Below are positions 1 through 12,600 of a stretch of 64,000 nucleotides of DNA, piece after piece. Made by a program: the position numbers and the translations under genes. Position 1 is the stretch's first letter; each line of letters starts with the position of its first letter. Source of the stretch: Sclerurus mexicanus (Eukaryota; Chordata; Aves; Passeriformes; Furnariidae); the NCBI GenBank assembly GCA_013396755.1, contig VWZF01004054.1, positions 949,001 through 1,013,000 of the forward strand, written 5' to 3'. Under the pieces are notes generated by a model. It was not told where the DNA came from, did no database searches, and saw nothing but the letters and a program-made list of their open reading frames with translations.

Positions 1-260
1 CCGCGGGCCCTGCGGCCGCAGCGGGGCTGGAGGGGGGACCCCCGCGGGGCGAGACCCCTGGAGCATCGCGCGGGGGTCTGGCGGGGCGGGCGTGCCGAGC
101 CCGCGCAGTGCCGGGGGTGTCACGGGTGTTACTGGTGGCCTTGGGGGGCAGCGGGGCAGGTGCCGGTCCAGGCTGCCCGAAGCATCCTTGGCGGCAGCGA
201 TCCCCGGTGTGTGCCCTGCCCACCGTGCAGGAGGTGAAGGTGTGTCCTTCCCATCACGAC
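1..260. other. CpG-rich segment, probable edge of MEGF9 promoter/exon 1 CpG island
   Basis: The first 130 bases are extremely GC-rich with many CG dinucleotides, fading by about 260-500, unlike the following intron, which is CpG-poor. MEGF9 exon 2 begins 24 kb downstream with a split codon, so exon 1 (signal peptide and Pro/Thr-rich region, roughly 200 residues in the human protein) must lie upstream. I see no convincing splice donor with the required phase in this stretch. I therefore call it the downstream shore of the exon 1 CpG island and not exon 1 itself. That is inference; the composition is observed. Confidence 0.55.
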
Positions 261-547
261 AGGGTGGGCGCTGGCCTTGAGCATCTCCAGGTGGGACTTG
301 GGAGGTCGAGTCGCTCTGTGAGCATCGAGGCTTCCCGGTGTCCCACCTCCACGTGCCGGCAGCAGGGACAGCGGGGTTAGCCGTGAGTTGGTGTCGCTGG
401 AGCCCTTGTTCCCACCTGTGCCAGAAGGTGTGTTTGCGGCTCGGGGGGTGCTGGGAGAGCCCACGCTGCCGTGGTACCTCATGGGCGTGGGAGGGCAGAA
501 AACACCCAGTGGTTCTTCTGTGCTGGGAGGGATCTCAGTAGGTCTCG

Positions 548-570
548 CCCTGACCCTGTTGTGGTCAGGG
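548..570. other. short perfect hairpin
   Basis: The 8-base arm at 548-555 (ccctgacc) is the exact reverse complement of 563-570 (ggtcaggg), separated by a 7-base loop. No tail or neighbouring gene suggests a function, and a chance hairpin is plausible. Confidence 0.4.
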
Positions 571-1949
571 GCTTACACAGAGCTGAGGAAGGTGCTGCGG
601 CCAGGGGAATAAATGGAATTATCAACTAAGAGTGTGAGGAAGGGAGAGGTAAAGGGTGGACAGGATGGCTGTGCTCTCAGGTCAAGCGCTTGCTGGGTGT
701 AAGGCAGTGACAGCACTGGTCACTCCCAGGGAGATGGAAACAATGATGCTCTTCAAAGCTGAGACTCCAGTTTACCTAAAGATTAAGTAGAGAAAACTGC
801 TGGAGTCCATGGATGGAGCTTTGTCCACTTGCTTTGCCAGAGAACTTGGCTGCACTCTGCATTTCCAAAGCTTTATGTTCAGACACATGGAAATACTATA
901 GCACTGATCCTTTTCTGTTTTCTATTTATTTTTTTTCTGTTTGCTTGGAAGATGTTTGGTTTAAGTGTGTTGAGCTTCCTCTGATGTGAAAGAGAGATTC
1001 ATTCTGCTGTTCTGGTAGCTTTAGCAGTCTGAACAAGTGGTTTAATCAACTTGTTTTATTTGGCTAGAAATAAAATCAGCTGAAGATCTCGAGTTGCTTG
1101 TTTTCAGACTTTAATTCCCTTTTTTCCATTGAGGTTTCTGTCTTTGCTTTTTCTGGAAGCAACAGAATGGCTTAAGATTAGGAACTGCTGATAAAGGTAG
1201 GATGGGTTGAGTGTTCTTAAAGCAAAAGACGTTTTCTCTGTTATGCCACGATCAAACTGAATTGACTGAACAACTCACTGGCACGTGCAGTGTGACCCTC
1301 TGTGTGCCAGCTTCTTTGAGCACATTTCCCTCTGTGCCCTCCTGTGTTGTTTTCCATCAGTATCAGGTGGCATTGTGTCTCCCACCCCTGGGCTCCAATG
1401 GCTTTTTCAAGGGCATCGCTCATATGGGCCAAGTGACAAGTGCAAGTATTTCAAGACATGAGGTGACTGGTTTAGCAGTGGCTTTGGGATGCTCCCAGAT
1501 GTCCATGTGGGATGCTCACATAACATCCTTTGTCTTCTGCCATAGGAGCTGTCAGGGGTGCACGTTGGGGGGATTTTGTGTCTAATCCCTGTGCTGCCAC
1601 GGGCCACCCTCACCCCTGTGTTTCAGTTCTCACTTGGTAAATGGGAGAACTGAGGATGAGCACTGCTCCCTGCCATCCCTGCTTATGCTGAGCCTGTATT
1701 GTGGAGGCTAGCATCACCCTTTGAAGTTTTAAAGTGCTAATTATTAATGGCTACAGCTACTTGATCTCAAAATTGCTCTCTGGTGCCTTTATGCTGCGGT
1801 GGTGGCCAGGATAGGAATGCACGGGCAGATCATGTCTTCTCCAGGAGGCCAGTTTGTTAGTCCTGAGGATGACATGTTGAGATTAGCCCTGGCTGATGAG
1901 GGATTGCTGCTGTGCCAGTGGGGGAGCAGCATCCCATGTGGGAGCTTGT

Positions 1950-1980
1950 GGGGGTGCTGTGGGTGGGTGTACAGCTGGGG
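1950..1980 (+). other. G-rich tract, loose G-quadruplex motif
   Basis: Four G runs (1950-1954, 1961-1963, 1965-1967, 1977-1980) lie in a G-rich stretch extending to about 2010. The last loop is 9 bases, so folding is less certain than for the tracts at 9642 and 21827. The decamer tgtgggagct occurs twice around it. Confidence 0.35.
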
Positions 1981-4900
1981 TCTGTGTGGGAGCTGGTCTC
2001 CATGGGGTTTGTGGGGTTTCTCTGTGCTGCCCTGACTGCTGTGACACTGGAGTCCTGGGCAGAGGTTTGCTCTGTAAAGGCATTGAGCATGGAAGGTACA
2101 GCAAAGCCTGTGAACATAATGGGTTTAGCTGAAACCTTCCTTTTGCTTTAATTCAAGCATGTTTTCAACATTACTTTTTCCGATTCAATAGGTAATTAAG
2201 GCATTATATGCTCTGTTGCATGAAACAAATGGGCCTTTTCTCATGCACATTATTAGAACGCCTTCCCTTAATGTCCATGGTGCTATCACTGATGGTGTGA
2301 GAGTCCTCACTGTTAGTGTTGTTCAGCACTACCGAGATTTCAAGTCTGACTTCATTTCTCATTCCAAGAAGCACTTCTGCTTTCACTGAGCTGCCTGTTT
2401 GCTCTGCTCTCCTTCTCTTCCCTTTGCCAGTTTCATGATGTTTATTTTTCTTTCCAAGCCTGTGATCATGTTAAAATCCCGGATTTTGTTTTTAAGAGAA
2501 GTAAATTGCTAATCCTCATGTTTGTGGAGACAAGCTTAGAAGTATCCCCTGCCTTATCGCCAAAGCCTCCAACACCCGCCGCGGAGACTCTGCTTCTTCC
2601 TTTTATCCACAGTAGTCTTGTTTTAAGGAGAAGCTGGAGCTTTGCTGGGGAAGCTTTTGGGGTGACTGCTGCTCGAGTGAATGCTTGTGTTGGAGCAGAG
2701 ATGTGACTGCTGTGGCCAGTGTAGTCCTGGTTGGACTTTGCCTGCCTGAAGAACAAAACTGCTCTATTCCACCTATTTCTATGGGGTGTTGTTGAACAAT
2801 ATGGATCTCTTTGAAGGACATTTTGTTCTGTCTCTTTTTCGGCCCCATGCACAGCAGACGGGTGAGCTGAAAAGCCCAAACCTCCTTTCACAGCCTCACT
2901 GTTTCCATGCTGTGCTGGGTCAGCACAGGTGTTGCACCCAAACCTTGGGATTGGGCATCTTTAGACTGTACTAAATGCTTCAGATCCTGAGAGCCTTTGC
3001 TTTCTTTCCTCCGTGGGCTTTCTGTTGTGCTCCACCTGCCATGCAGGGTCACCATCTCCTAGAGGTGATGCTGGGTTTGACTCCTCACTTCTGCACCTTG
3101 AGAGGGGACAACAATTTCTGCTGCAGCCACAGGGCAGGAAATGCAGCCACCCAATGGCTCGGAGCAGTTAACCACGGGAAGGTGTCACACGCTGCTACGG
3201 AAATGTGTGAAAGCTGAGTCAGGGTGTGCAGTGATGTCTGATGGGTCTCCAAACCCTGGCACGGGGCCACATCTTGCTGAGGTGCTGCAGCTCAGATGGA
3301 GGAAGTGCAGCCAGAGCCCCCTCCATGGGTGGTGGCTGTGGCTTTGGGTGGGATTAACTGGTGGGTTTAGCTGTAAAGAGGAGCCTGGCAAATCACTGGT
3401 GGCATTGGGGGTGACCTGAGTGCAGGGACTGGTGAGTTCTGGCTTCATCTCTTCATCATCCAGCTGGAGAGCTGGAGTTTCACTTTTGTGCAGGTACATG
3501 GAGAAAGCACTCTGCGCCCTGTTCTTGCACAAGGTATAGTGGGGGGTGTTCCCCAGAGCATTGTTGTGGGGAAAAGACTTTGGTCCAAACCATGGAGCCA
3601 TCAGCAGCCAGACCCTGCCACGCTGGGGCTCTGCTCCTTGCGGGGTAAGGAGCTCTCAGGTCCTGGTAGGACAGAAACAGCCAACTTGCTGAAGGCAGTT
3701 TCAGGACATTGTGCAAGTGCTGGTCCCTTTTGTAGCTGTGGGTGACTCCTTCTCTTGTCCCACTGAGCCATTACACCCTTTGGTAGAGGTCTTCCCACTC
3801 ACGTATGGGTCCATCCAGGTACCTGCCTGAATGCCCCTGCTCTGCCTTTGACCCTGTGGGGGATGAGCTGGGGGAGCCAGGGGGGCTGAGCTGGAGCTTT
3901 CCTTCTGCTCATCGCTTGGGAAGGCAGCTTAAGCTTTGCTCATTCCAGGGCTTGGGATTGTGTTCAATGTGTTTACTGAGATAACTTGTGTTCAAGGTGT
4001 CAGCAGGATTTAAATTTATTTAAAGAAATGGAAATGAAGTTACGGATGTGAAGGCTGAGGATAAGGAGGATGGTCTTGTTCCTTAGGATGAAGTATGGGA
4101 GCAGCCAGGGCAGAGAGTGCTTTTTTTCAATCAAGTGATAAATTGTGAGGTTTGTATCGTTGAGCTTAAAATAAAGCGATGTTGCCCACAGCAGAAAATG
4201 TCACTCCCTGCCTCCACGCTCCCATCTGAGTCATTCTTGTTTCAGAAGCATCCAACTGTCCTGACTCAAGATTTTGAGATTCTGGGACTTAGTGATGCTC
4301 ATGAATATCAGGATATTTCTGTGAGGATCTACAGAGCATCCAAGGTCTTGTTTGTTAGCTTCTCTCTGCTGGGTTTTTGCTTTTTTTTAGTTTTATTTTA
4401 AATGAAAGCTGAGATTCAGACATCACATCACTGAGTTGCCACTTGGAAAATGCCATCTGTAAAATGGCACTGACACTGTGTAGCGATGTTATTTATCTGG
4501 CTTCTCTTGGTAGTGCCCAAATACCAGCCTGTGGGGAGACAAAGGTGCTGGAGCACTGAATAAAGTGGTTTGTCTGAAGTGGTGTGGTGGGCAGGAGATA
4601 TCCCAGTCTCTTTGCTGATGCCAGGTGTCCTCTGGGCTCTGTGAGGGTGGCTGAGATAGCTGGGGCAGTGGTGGAGTGTGATCAGGGGAACTCTTGCAAC
4701 ACTGACTGAGGTTTGCATGGGGTGCAAAGGTTGTGCCTGTCCAAACAACTGGGAAATGTGTGGCTGAGTGTGGGATGGGCTTCCTGCTCACTGGTTTTGC
4801 CCTTGGAGTATCCTCCTGGTGCTGCCAGTTCCCAGAGAGGCACCTTGGCCTCAATCCTGTCAACTGCCTGGCTGTGCCAGAGGGAACAGGACCACTGTGG

Positions 4901-7224
4901 TTGTGGAGTGATGGTGCTGGGCTGGCAGCAGGGCTCTTCTCGTGGGCTACACCGAGATGTAACCTCAGGGGGTGAATGGGTAACCCCATCCTGGAGGTGA
5001 CCTTAGTCCTTGTGCTGCTCCAGTAGAGCCTTGGAAGTGTCTGCAGCATCCTGGGATCTGCCCAGCTGTGTGGTGGTGGTGGTAGGCATCAAGCCTGTCC
5101 CCAAGTCTGTCCTCACCAGCTGCCTGTGGGTGAGCAGCACGAGGGCAGGGACATTCAGGACATCCCACACCCTATGGCTGTGGGCAGAGAAACACAGAAC
5201 AAGCTGTCCCTGAGGAGCAGAGGGCCCAGATGCAAGTCTGCTGGAGTCAGGGGAAAGATTTCAGAGGTTTTTGATGAGAGCCCATGGCCTATAAATACCC
5301 AGGGCTGAGGCACTGTGTGCCACTCACATTTGTGGAGCTGATGCCAGCTGACTGTCAGGAAGTGCTGCTGGAGATCCGAGGTGCTCACTGGTGCTTCCAA
5401 GATCTTAGTGGTGTGATGCATCTGCCAGCATTGGGAATAAACTCATGCCAAGGCAGGGATTTCTCCTGCAGCCGTCTGGCTGGATGGGAAGGCTCCTTCT
5501 GCTCCACCTCTGACAAGAACTTAAAACAAAAAAATCCTGTTAAGGAGCTGGTTTGTTGGTCAGCACCGTGAGTGCACCTGAGACTTCACCAGGCTCTGAG
5601 ATGAGGATGGAGCAAGGATTCAGACTTCTTCAGAGGTCCTGGAAAGCCACAGGCTCTGTTACCCTGGCAGGTGCTGCATGTCTGAGCTCAACAGGGCTGC
5701 CTTGTGCAGTGAGGCATTGCTCGGTGGGAGTAGGGGCCAGAGGGGCAGAGTCTGGCACTTTATAATTGGTTTGGGATATTAATATGTTTTATGAGCTAAA
5801 GGCTAGATTGCAATCCAGCCATCTGCCCTGCCTTGGGGGGTCGTGTGTCTCCACCACCCCAGGAGAATAGAACCAGTTGCAATTCAGTCTCATTAAACTG
5901 GCTAAAAACCAGATTTCTGGTTCACAGGAAATTATTTTCTTTTTTTTTTTTTTAATTTGACTTTTGGGTTCTCTCAGACTGAAATGAAATGGTTGTTCTT
6001 GCTTTTCTTCTGCTTGAGCTTCCAGTAAGGTCAAGGGTCCTGTGCCTTGAGGCTGGCCCTGTAAGATTGATGTGCTTGTTGTGCTTGGGGCTAAATCCAT
6101 CCCCAGTGTGGGGTTGGGGACTGCTGGGTCCCTGCCAGGGGAAAAAGCTCCCAAAATCCCAGCAGGGCTTGTCTGGAAGGGTCTTTTATTGGATTAGAGC
6201 TTGTCAGTCTGGAAGCATTTCCAACAAGATATTCTGGACTTCGAATAATTGAACCTCATTTGTCTGGCAGGACATTTCCCCCCTTATTCACTAGGAAACT
6301 TCCCAATGGTGCTGATCCTGGCTTCTCCACAACTCTTTTTCCTGGAGAAGCAGTGGCGGCTGTCACCTCTTCTGATGGGGTCACTTGTTCCCCCCTGGCT
6401 CCTCTCCCTGATTCTTCACAGCGAGGGATGCTGGAAAAGTGGTCCAGCTTCTCCTGCATCCCAGCTGGCTGGTGTCCTGGCGCTGAGGGGCTGAGAGCAG
6501 CTTGGCTGTCTCCCCTTGTTTTCTCCAGCGATTTAATAAAGGCAGGGAACAGGGAGGGGGATGCTGGATCCTCGTGGTTTCCCGGGATTGCACCTTGCTG
6601 CCTGCGAAGAATAGACCCTCCAAACACTCTGCCGGGGCACTGATCGCCTGGGGACCATTTGAGCTGCCCAAAGCGGCTCTTTTGTTGGAGGCTGAATTCC
6701 TCCTCTGGCTGATGCTCATCCCGGATCTTCCCATGCAAAATTCCTATCGCCCTTCGTCACCCCTCACCCGAACTGCAGCAGCAGTGATGCCACGAAGGCT
6801 GCCAGCCCTTGTATTTGGCAACAGCTCCGCTCCAACCCTTCAGGGCTTTTATTCTCCTCTCTGGAACAGGTTTTTGAGGTCTCTGCTCCTGCTTCACACA
6901 CACGGGTCCTATTTCAGTGAATGAGGAGCTTTCCCAGAGCTGCATGAACTAACGCGAAGCCTTCGTTTGGTCTTGTGCTGCTTAAAGGAGGATTTTTTAT
7001 TTATTTTTTTTATTTCTGAACACCTGCTGTATGAATTAGAATTTGCCTTGTAAATGTAACCGATTCAGAGTCTGAGCATGAGCGATGGGGGTTTGCTTTT
7101 CTCCTGGAAAAAGAAAAAAGCAAAACCTGGAAGGTTTTTTTGCTTTCTGGCCTCTTGGCCTTAAAGTAGATAAATGCAAGATGCTTTTTTTTTTAACCAT
7201 TTTTGATTCAGTTGCCCCCTGTCC

Positions 7225-7295
7225 TTATAAATAAGCCCCCAGACACATGACGAGGCAACCATCCCTGCTATTTATAGCTCGAGCTGCTCCACATG
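7225..7295. promoter_or_regulatory. candidate enhancer: two MEF2 sites with E-boxes
   Basis: Two 10-base stretches match the MEF2 consensus YTA(A/T)4TAR without mismatch: ttataaataa at 7225-7234 and ctatttatag at 7268-7277. Two CACATG E-boxes lie at 7244-7249 and 7290-7295. Clustering of MEF2 sites and E-boxes is typical of muscle or neuronal enhancers; activity here is inferred and untested. Confidence 0.4.
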
Positions 7296-9260
7296 CCTGT
7301 TTTAAAAATCAGGCAGCTAAATGGCTCTGCAGCCTTTCAGCAAAAGGCTTAATGACACAGGCATTTTCTATGCATGGATGGGTGGATGTTTAAAGGCCAT
7401 TGGTGCTGTGCCTTCACCCTGAGCAGGACGGATTGTTTCTGTAGGGACTGGTTTCTCCTGGGCAAAGGGGAGCCCCTTGGCACTGCCCTGACCCTGGGTA
7501 GGGGCTCTGGGTAGGCTGCACCCCATGGCTCACCCCTGCTCCAGCCACGGGGGATGCTCCCAGCAGGATTGGTCCTCCCACCTCTCCCCCACACCTTGGC
7601 TCTTCATGGGGTTACCACTGGACAAGCTACATTGATATTCCCCAAGATTTTTTTTTAAAAATGATGTTTTTGGGCTGTGTTAACCCTTTATTTTTTAATA
7701 TTTTTTTTAATTCCTTTGTGGCATCACCTCCCTGTAGTGATGAGGGTGCTGGTAACCTTTACCCGTTTAACTGGTTGTGCCACTTCTCAGATGAATCTGC
7801 TTTATTCCTGGCGAATTATACAGCCACAGTTTTCAGGCAGCTTTACTCTCTTTTGACTGACTGGCTGACTATATTAACTGATAGTGCTGCTTGGGCTGCT
7901 TTGATCCTGTATTATTTATGGAAATGATGGCACATAACTCTGCGTAGCTGATTAATGCTGCATGTATTTTTAATATGCTAGTTCTCCTGTTTGATCTGTG
8001 CTAAATGATTATTCTCTGATGTGTTCCTGGGTTCATTTTGGCTCTTTATGAAAAAGAGATTGAAATGGACTGTTTGTTTTGTTGCCTTTTTTTTTTTTTT
8101 CCCCTCCCAGTGGTCTCATCGTGTGCTGGTTTTTAAGCTTTCACAGGTCGTTTTCCCCAGCATGACTGCTGCTGCCACGTGGAGCACTTACACTTTATTG
8201 CTATTAATTTGAGCGTTTCATTGGTGGCATTACTCTAAATTCATTGCTGTGTGTGCAGTTGTGTGAAATTCCAGGGAGATACAAGGTGAAACAACAACCT
8301 TTTAGGTGATGCTCCGTCTTTTCTTGTGTGCAATTGCTGAATACCAGCTCGGCTGTGACTCAGGTCCAGCAACACCTGAATGAGAAAGAAACTGATCTGA
8401 ATTGGAAAGGGTGTAATTAATATTTTCTGTGGCTGTCACAGGATGGCTGGGACTGGTGGATATTAAGAAGATGACTTTAATTGCCAGGGAGGTTTGTGCC
8501 TGACCCACAGCTTCCTCCTTTGTGGTGTGAGATGTGGTCGTGGTTGGGGAGGGATTGGAGGGCAAAGGTGATGTTTCATCCCAGGAAATACCCACCACAT
8601 CCCGTGGTGCATCCCATGGCATGCATAGCATGTGCAGTGCTGCTGGTGCTGACGTTGGGGAGAGGGAGCCTGAGGTCCTTCATCCCTCCTCCAAAATCCT
8701 TCCCCATCACTAGATGTGGCCAGTGGGGTGGAAACTGGGAGGTTGTTCCAGATGAACCATCTGTGAGCTGGAGGATCAGCATTTCCCCCTCCCCAGGGGC
8801 AAAATGGAGCGGAGGAAGTTGATTATTCTTTTTAAATATATATTTTCCCCCCTGTCTTTTGTAATACCTGCTCTTTTTCATGGTACAGGCAAGGGTTGTC
8901 TCCAAAGCCCTGCCTGCGCCTGGCACATGGTGAGACCCTCTTTTTCCCTGGGCACACCATGTTCCAGCAGTAACAGGTTTGTGAGGATGCTTTCATGAGC
9001 AGCACTGTAAAGGTGCAAAGAAATACTAGTTGAAAACATTTAAATGAAACCTTTTTTTCCCTCCTCTGAACCGGCCTTTTTGTCAAAATCAGCAAAATAC
9101 ATATATCTTTCTGCAAAAGATTCCTTTTCCTTTAATGGACTTTTCCATTGAAAGCAGTTCAAACTTGATGTTCTGTTCCTTCCCTCCAGATTTTTCAAAG
9201 CTCCTTGGGCCATGAAAACTTCAATGATTCCATTTTCCTTCTTCCTTCTGTTTCAAAAAA

Positions 9261-9300
9261 GATATATAGATATACATATATATTGTTATATATATATATT
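9261..9300. repeat. AT-rich (TA)n-like simple repeat
   Basis: Imperfect alternating TA/GATA/CATA sequence of about 40 bases in MEGF9 intron 1. It is a likely length-variable microsatellite with no sign of function. Confidence 0.8.
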
Positions 9301-9641
9301 TCTTTCTTTTCTGCTTGCTAAAACTCTTGTCTTTTATCATCAGAACAAAGCAAACATTAGAGATCGGTTTTTAAGGTGTTCTTTCTCTATCCCAAAACGG
9401 AGACATGCTCACCTCAGCAGTTACATGGGGGGCAAAATCAGGAGGGATGCTCCGTGTGGGACGCTGAGCAAACAGGCAGGATTTTTGGATGTGGCTCCTA
9501 CAAACCAAACTGCCTCCCAAAACATGTCTCGATGGCAGATGTGTGAGTAATGGGGCAGAGCCACCCAACCTTTGTGGTGCCTTTTGTTTGGAGCGTTGCT
9601 GGATGGGGAAAGGACAGGGAGCCTTGTGCAACAGCGCGGCT

Positions 9642-9665
9642 GGGTGGGGTGGGGGCGAGGGGGGG
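9642..9665 (+). other. tight G-quadruplex motif
   Basis: Four G runs (9642-9644, 9646-9649, 9651-9655, 9659-9665) are separated by loops of 1, 1 and 3 bases, a strong G4-forming pattern. It lies on the sense strand of MEGF9 intron 1, so it could form in DNA or in pre-mRNA. Confidence 0.65.
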
Positions 9666-12600
9666 ATTTCCATGCACCGCTTCCCACTGAAACTGCAGTC
9701 TGAGGGCTGTGGGGAGCTGGGCTGGGATGCAGTGAGGACCCCAGGATATCCTGAGCATGTGGAGGATCTGCTCCAGGTTGTTTATCAAAGCTAAAGGGTT
9801 ATTGGAACTGAAGTGGAGCACAGCGACCTGTCGGCTCCTGCCTGGGCTGGGTGTTTGCTCACTCGCTGCCAGCACAGGCGATGTTTTCGGAGCCTCCCCA
9901 GCTTGTGCTCTGCCCTTCCCTGCCAAGGCCACTGGTTTTCTCTTGGTTTTCTTTATCCTGGTCCCAGTACTCAAGGAAGGATTTGGGGGGGATTTTCCTT
10001 GTTTTCCAGCTCCCCAGTTGACTTGGATGTGAGCACAGCCATCCCAGCTTCCAGCACTCCCCACCCTTGAACAGCTGCGTTAAGATCTGTCCTGTGGGGT
10101 TTTCCAGGAGTGCCCCCTGTTCCTGGGCAGGGCTGGGGGTCCCTGTTTGGGTCTGGGGAGCTGGAGGGCTGCGTGGCATTGCCATGGCTTGCCCGGCGTC
10201 CCCTGGGCTGCGGGGCCAGCTGGCACAGGGAGCAGATGGGGAGGTGGAGCTGGGCTGCTCGGCCGCGTTTGAGGCCACGATAAAGCGAAGTGACGTAGGA
10301 AACTAAATACCTGTTATCAGAGAAAAGCAAACAGAGCCTCCACCTGCCTCCAGCCTTTCTCCCTTCAAGGGCAGGCTGCACGCCTGGTGTGTAGCTCCCT
10401 GTAAAAGATGCTCTGTTATTAATGTGCTTGCTTTGGCTTAGCTGCGTTGTTGAGAAATCCAAGTTTGACTCCAGATAATGAATGACAAATTCTTAGCTGG
10501 TCTTAACTGTTTTATTCTGAACATTTTTTTGCTCCTGGAAGTTTACAGTGAGTTGTTGACAGTGTGCCCCTTGACATGGATTAGTGCTGACGCCTCTCAG
10601 TTGGATCTTCCCATCCTTTTTGCATCTTGGTTGTTGCTTTTCAAGGGAGGCTTTTGTACATGTCTAATTCATTTAAAATGAAAAACAAACAAGCAATGGA
10701 CTGGTCTCTGAAGGAACAGTTGGTTATAAGGATGCTACTGACTTCCCTGCAGAAGAAGGCAAGCTCTGCGTTGGGATGGTCAGAATGAGAGTCCTGCCAT
10801 GCCCAGGAGAGGGCCTTTCCTCCCAGCGCCCCAGTTTGGTGTCAGGGGATGCCTGGAGCAGTGGTTATCTCTGATTTTTGGTTACAAACCCCTTAAAAGC
10901 TTTCCAGGAGGTGTGTAGATGGTGAATTCAGATCTATGGACTGGGGAGTTGATGCTCTCCTCTCTCTGCTCCACCACCTATCACTTTGTGATCCCTCTTA
11001 GGGATTCTCATGGGTTCACTGTCGTGTATGCATGGGGTAGATGGTCCTTGTCTTAGAGTTGGTACTTTCCCACCTGTACATATGTAATACCAGGTAATAT
11101 ATTTGACAGTGTGTGCACTATTGGCCATGTCGAAGCAGAGCTTCAGGGTTGTCTCAGGTACCTGCGCTCCCTGGGTTCAGTAGGATTTTGGATGTGTCTT
11201 TGTAGATGGGACTCAGATCCTCTTTTTGCAAGGTTTCTCCTTGGCAGCAGAGCTGGTGGAAGAGGAGGCACCACTCCTGCTGCAATGCCAAAACAGTCAT
11301 TATGAAGCCCTCAAAAATGGGGAAATGGTCAGGATAGAAATGTCAACAAACCTCTTATAGCTGACCCACTGGCTGCAGAGGAAGCTCTGTGGTTTTGAGC
11401 ATCTCTTTGCATTGGGATCGGTCTTGGTTTTGCCAGCCTAAGACTGAGCGTGCTGCCTTTGCTGGGGGTAATTCCCCCTTGGTGATGGTGGGAGGCTCAA
11501 CTCTGGCCCTGCAAATCACAGTTGAGTTTTAGCATCTTGGCTCAGACTTGGTCTCAGCTTAATGCCTAAGCTGTGGGTGAGACAGGCCATGCTGCACAGG
11601 ATGCCTGAAACCCTTGTGCCTGGCTGCCTCCATCCTTTCTGTCACGCTTGTAAGGGTTTTGCCTATTTAAAGAGGATTTGGGTGTTCCATGGGACAGGGC
11701 TGTTGCCTGTTGTACTCTACTGGATTGTTGTACTCCTGTCCTGGTATTTATTGTGGAGGTTTCAGAGAGCTGGCTTAGGCTTGAAGACACTGTTTGTGGT
11801 TGCTGAGAACTTGTGCTGTCTAATGGAAACATTTCCCTTTGGAAGGTGAGCTATTACTAGAAATAAATACATCTAATACCTTGTGGCTGAGGCAGGAGCT
11901 GGGACTGGGTCTGTCGTGGTGACTAAGGAGAAAGGAATGAAAAGCTGTTGTGCAGCTCTGATTGGAGTCACTCATCTGCTCCAGGGCTCAGGGGCTCAAA
12001 CCTGAGGTGAGGGGGAACCAGGGGCTGGCACCTGCCCTCAAACCCCTGTGGTGGGCTCTGCCCCTGCTCTGTGTGCTGGAGGAGGGGATTTGTGCTCTCT
12101 AAATTCATGCCATTGCTGCAGTTGCTGGACGAAAGTTTGGAGTTCAGCTTAGATGCCCCATGCTGGCTGCTCCCCCTCAGCAGATGACACTGGATCTGCT
12201 CCAGTTCCCTGTTTCCAGTGATAAGTGATGGCTTTCTCTGTCTAAGTGTCTTTTTCCATGATGTGTCCTGACCCATATCAGTTCTCTCTTTGGAAGCTCA
12301 ACTTCTCCTCCATGGATTTGCCAGCAAGTTTTGTCTTGCTGCAGTATTTGCAACCCAGTTCAGCAGGTGCTGGATGAAGGTGTGAAACAAGTTCTCACAG
12401 AGGGAATTTCAGTCCCCTGATGTGAGCTGGAGGTAGATGCATCACTATGTCCCATGCAAAGTATAGCAGGGCAAGCAGAAGACTGCATTATAAAATAAGG
12501 GAATAAAACTTATGGAGCAGGAAACCTCTCTTCCCAGCTCAGATGACATTTTGCTTGCTCTGTCTGTCCCAGCAGCTCTCCCTGCTTACAGCACATTGTA

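Noticed and set aside
1..200. MEGF9 exon 1 in the first bases
   Set aside because: One frame is Ala/Gly/Pro-rich, but there is no signal peptide, no convincing donor of the required phase and no recognised MEGF9 sequence.
5938..5955. Poly-T tract as the tail of a reverse-strand retrocopy
   Set aside because: No reading frame or repeat family is recognisable beside it, and no target-site duplication was seen.
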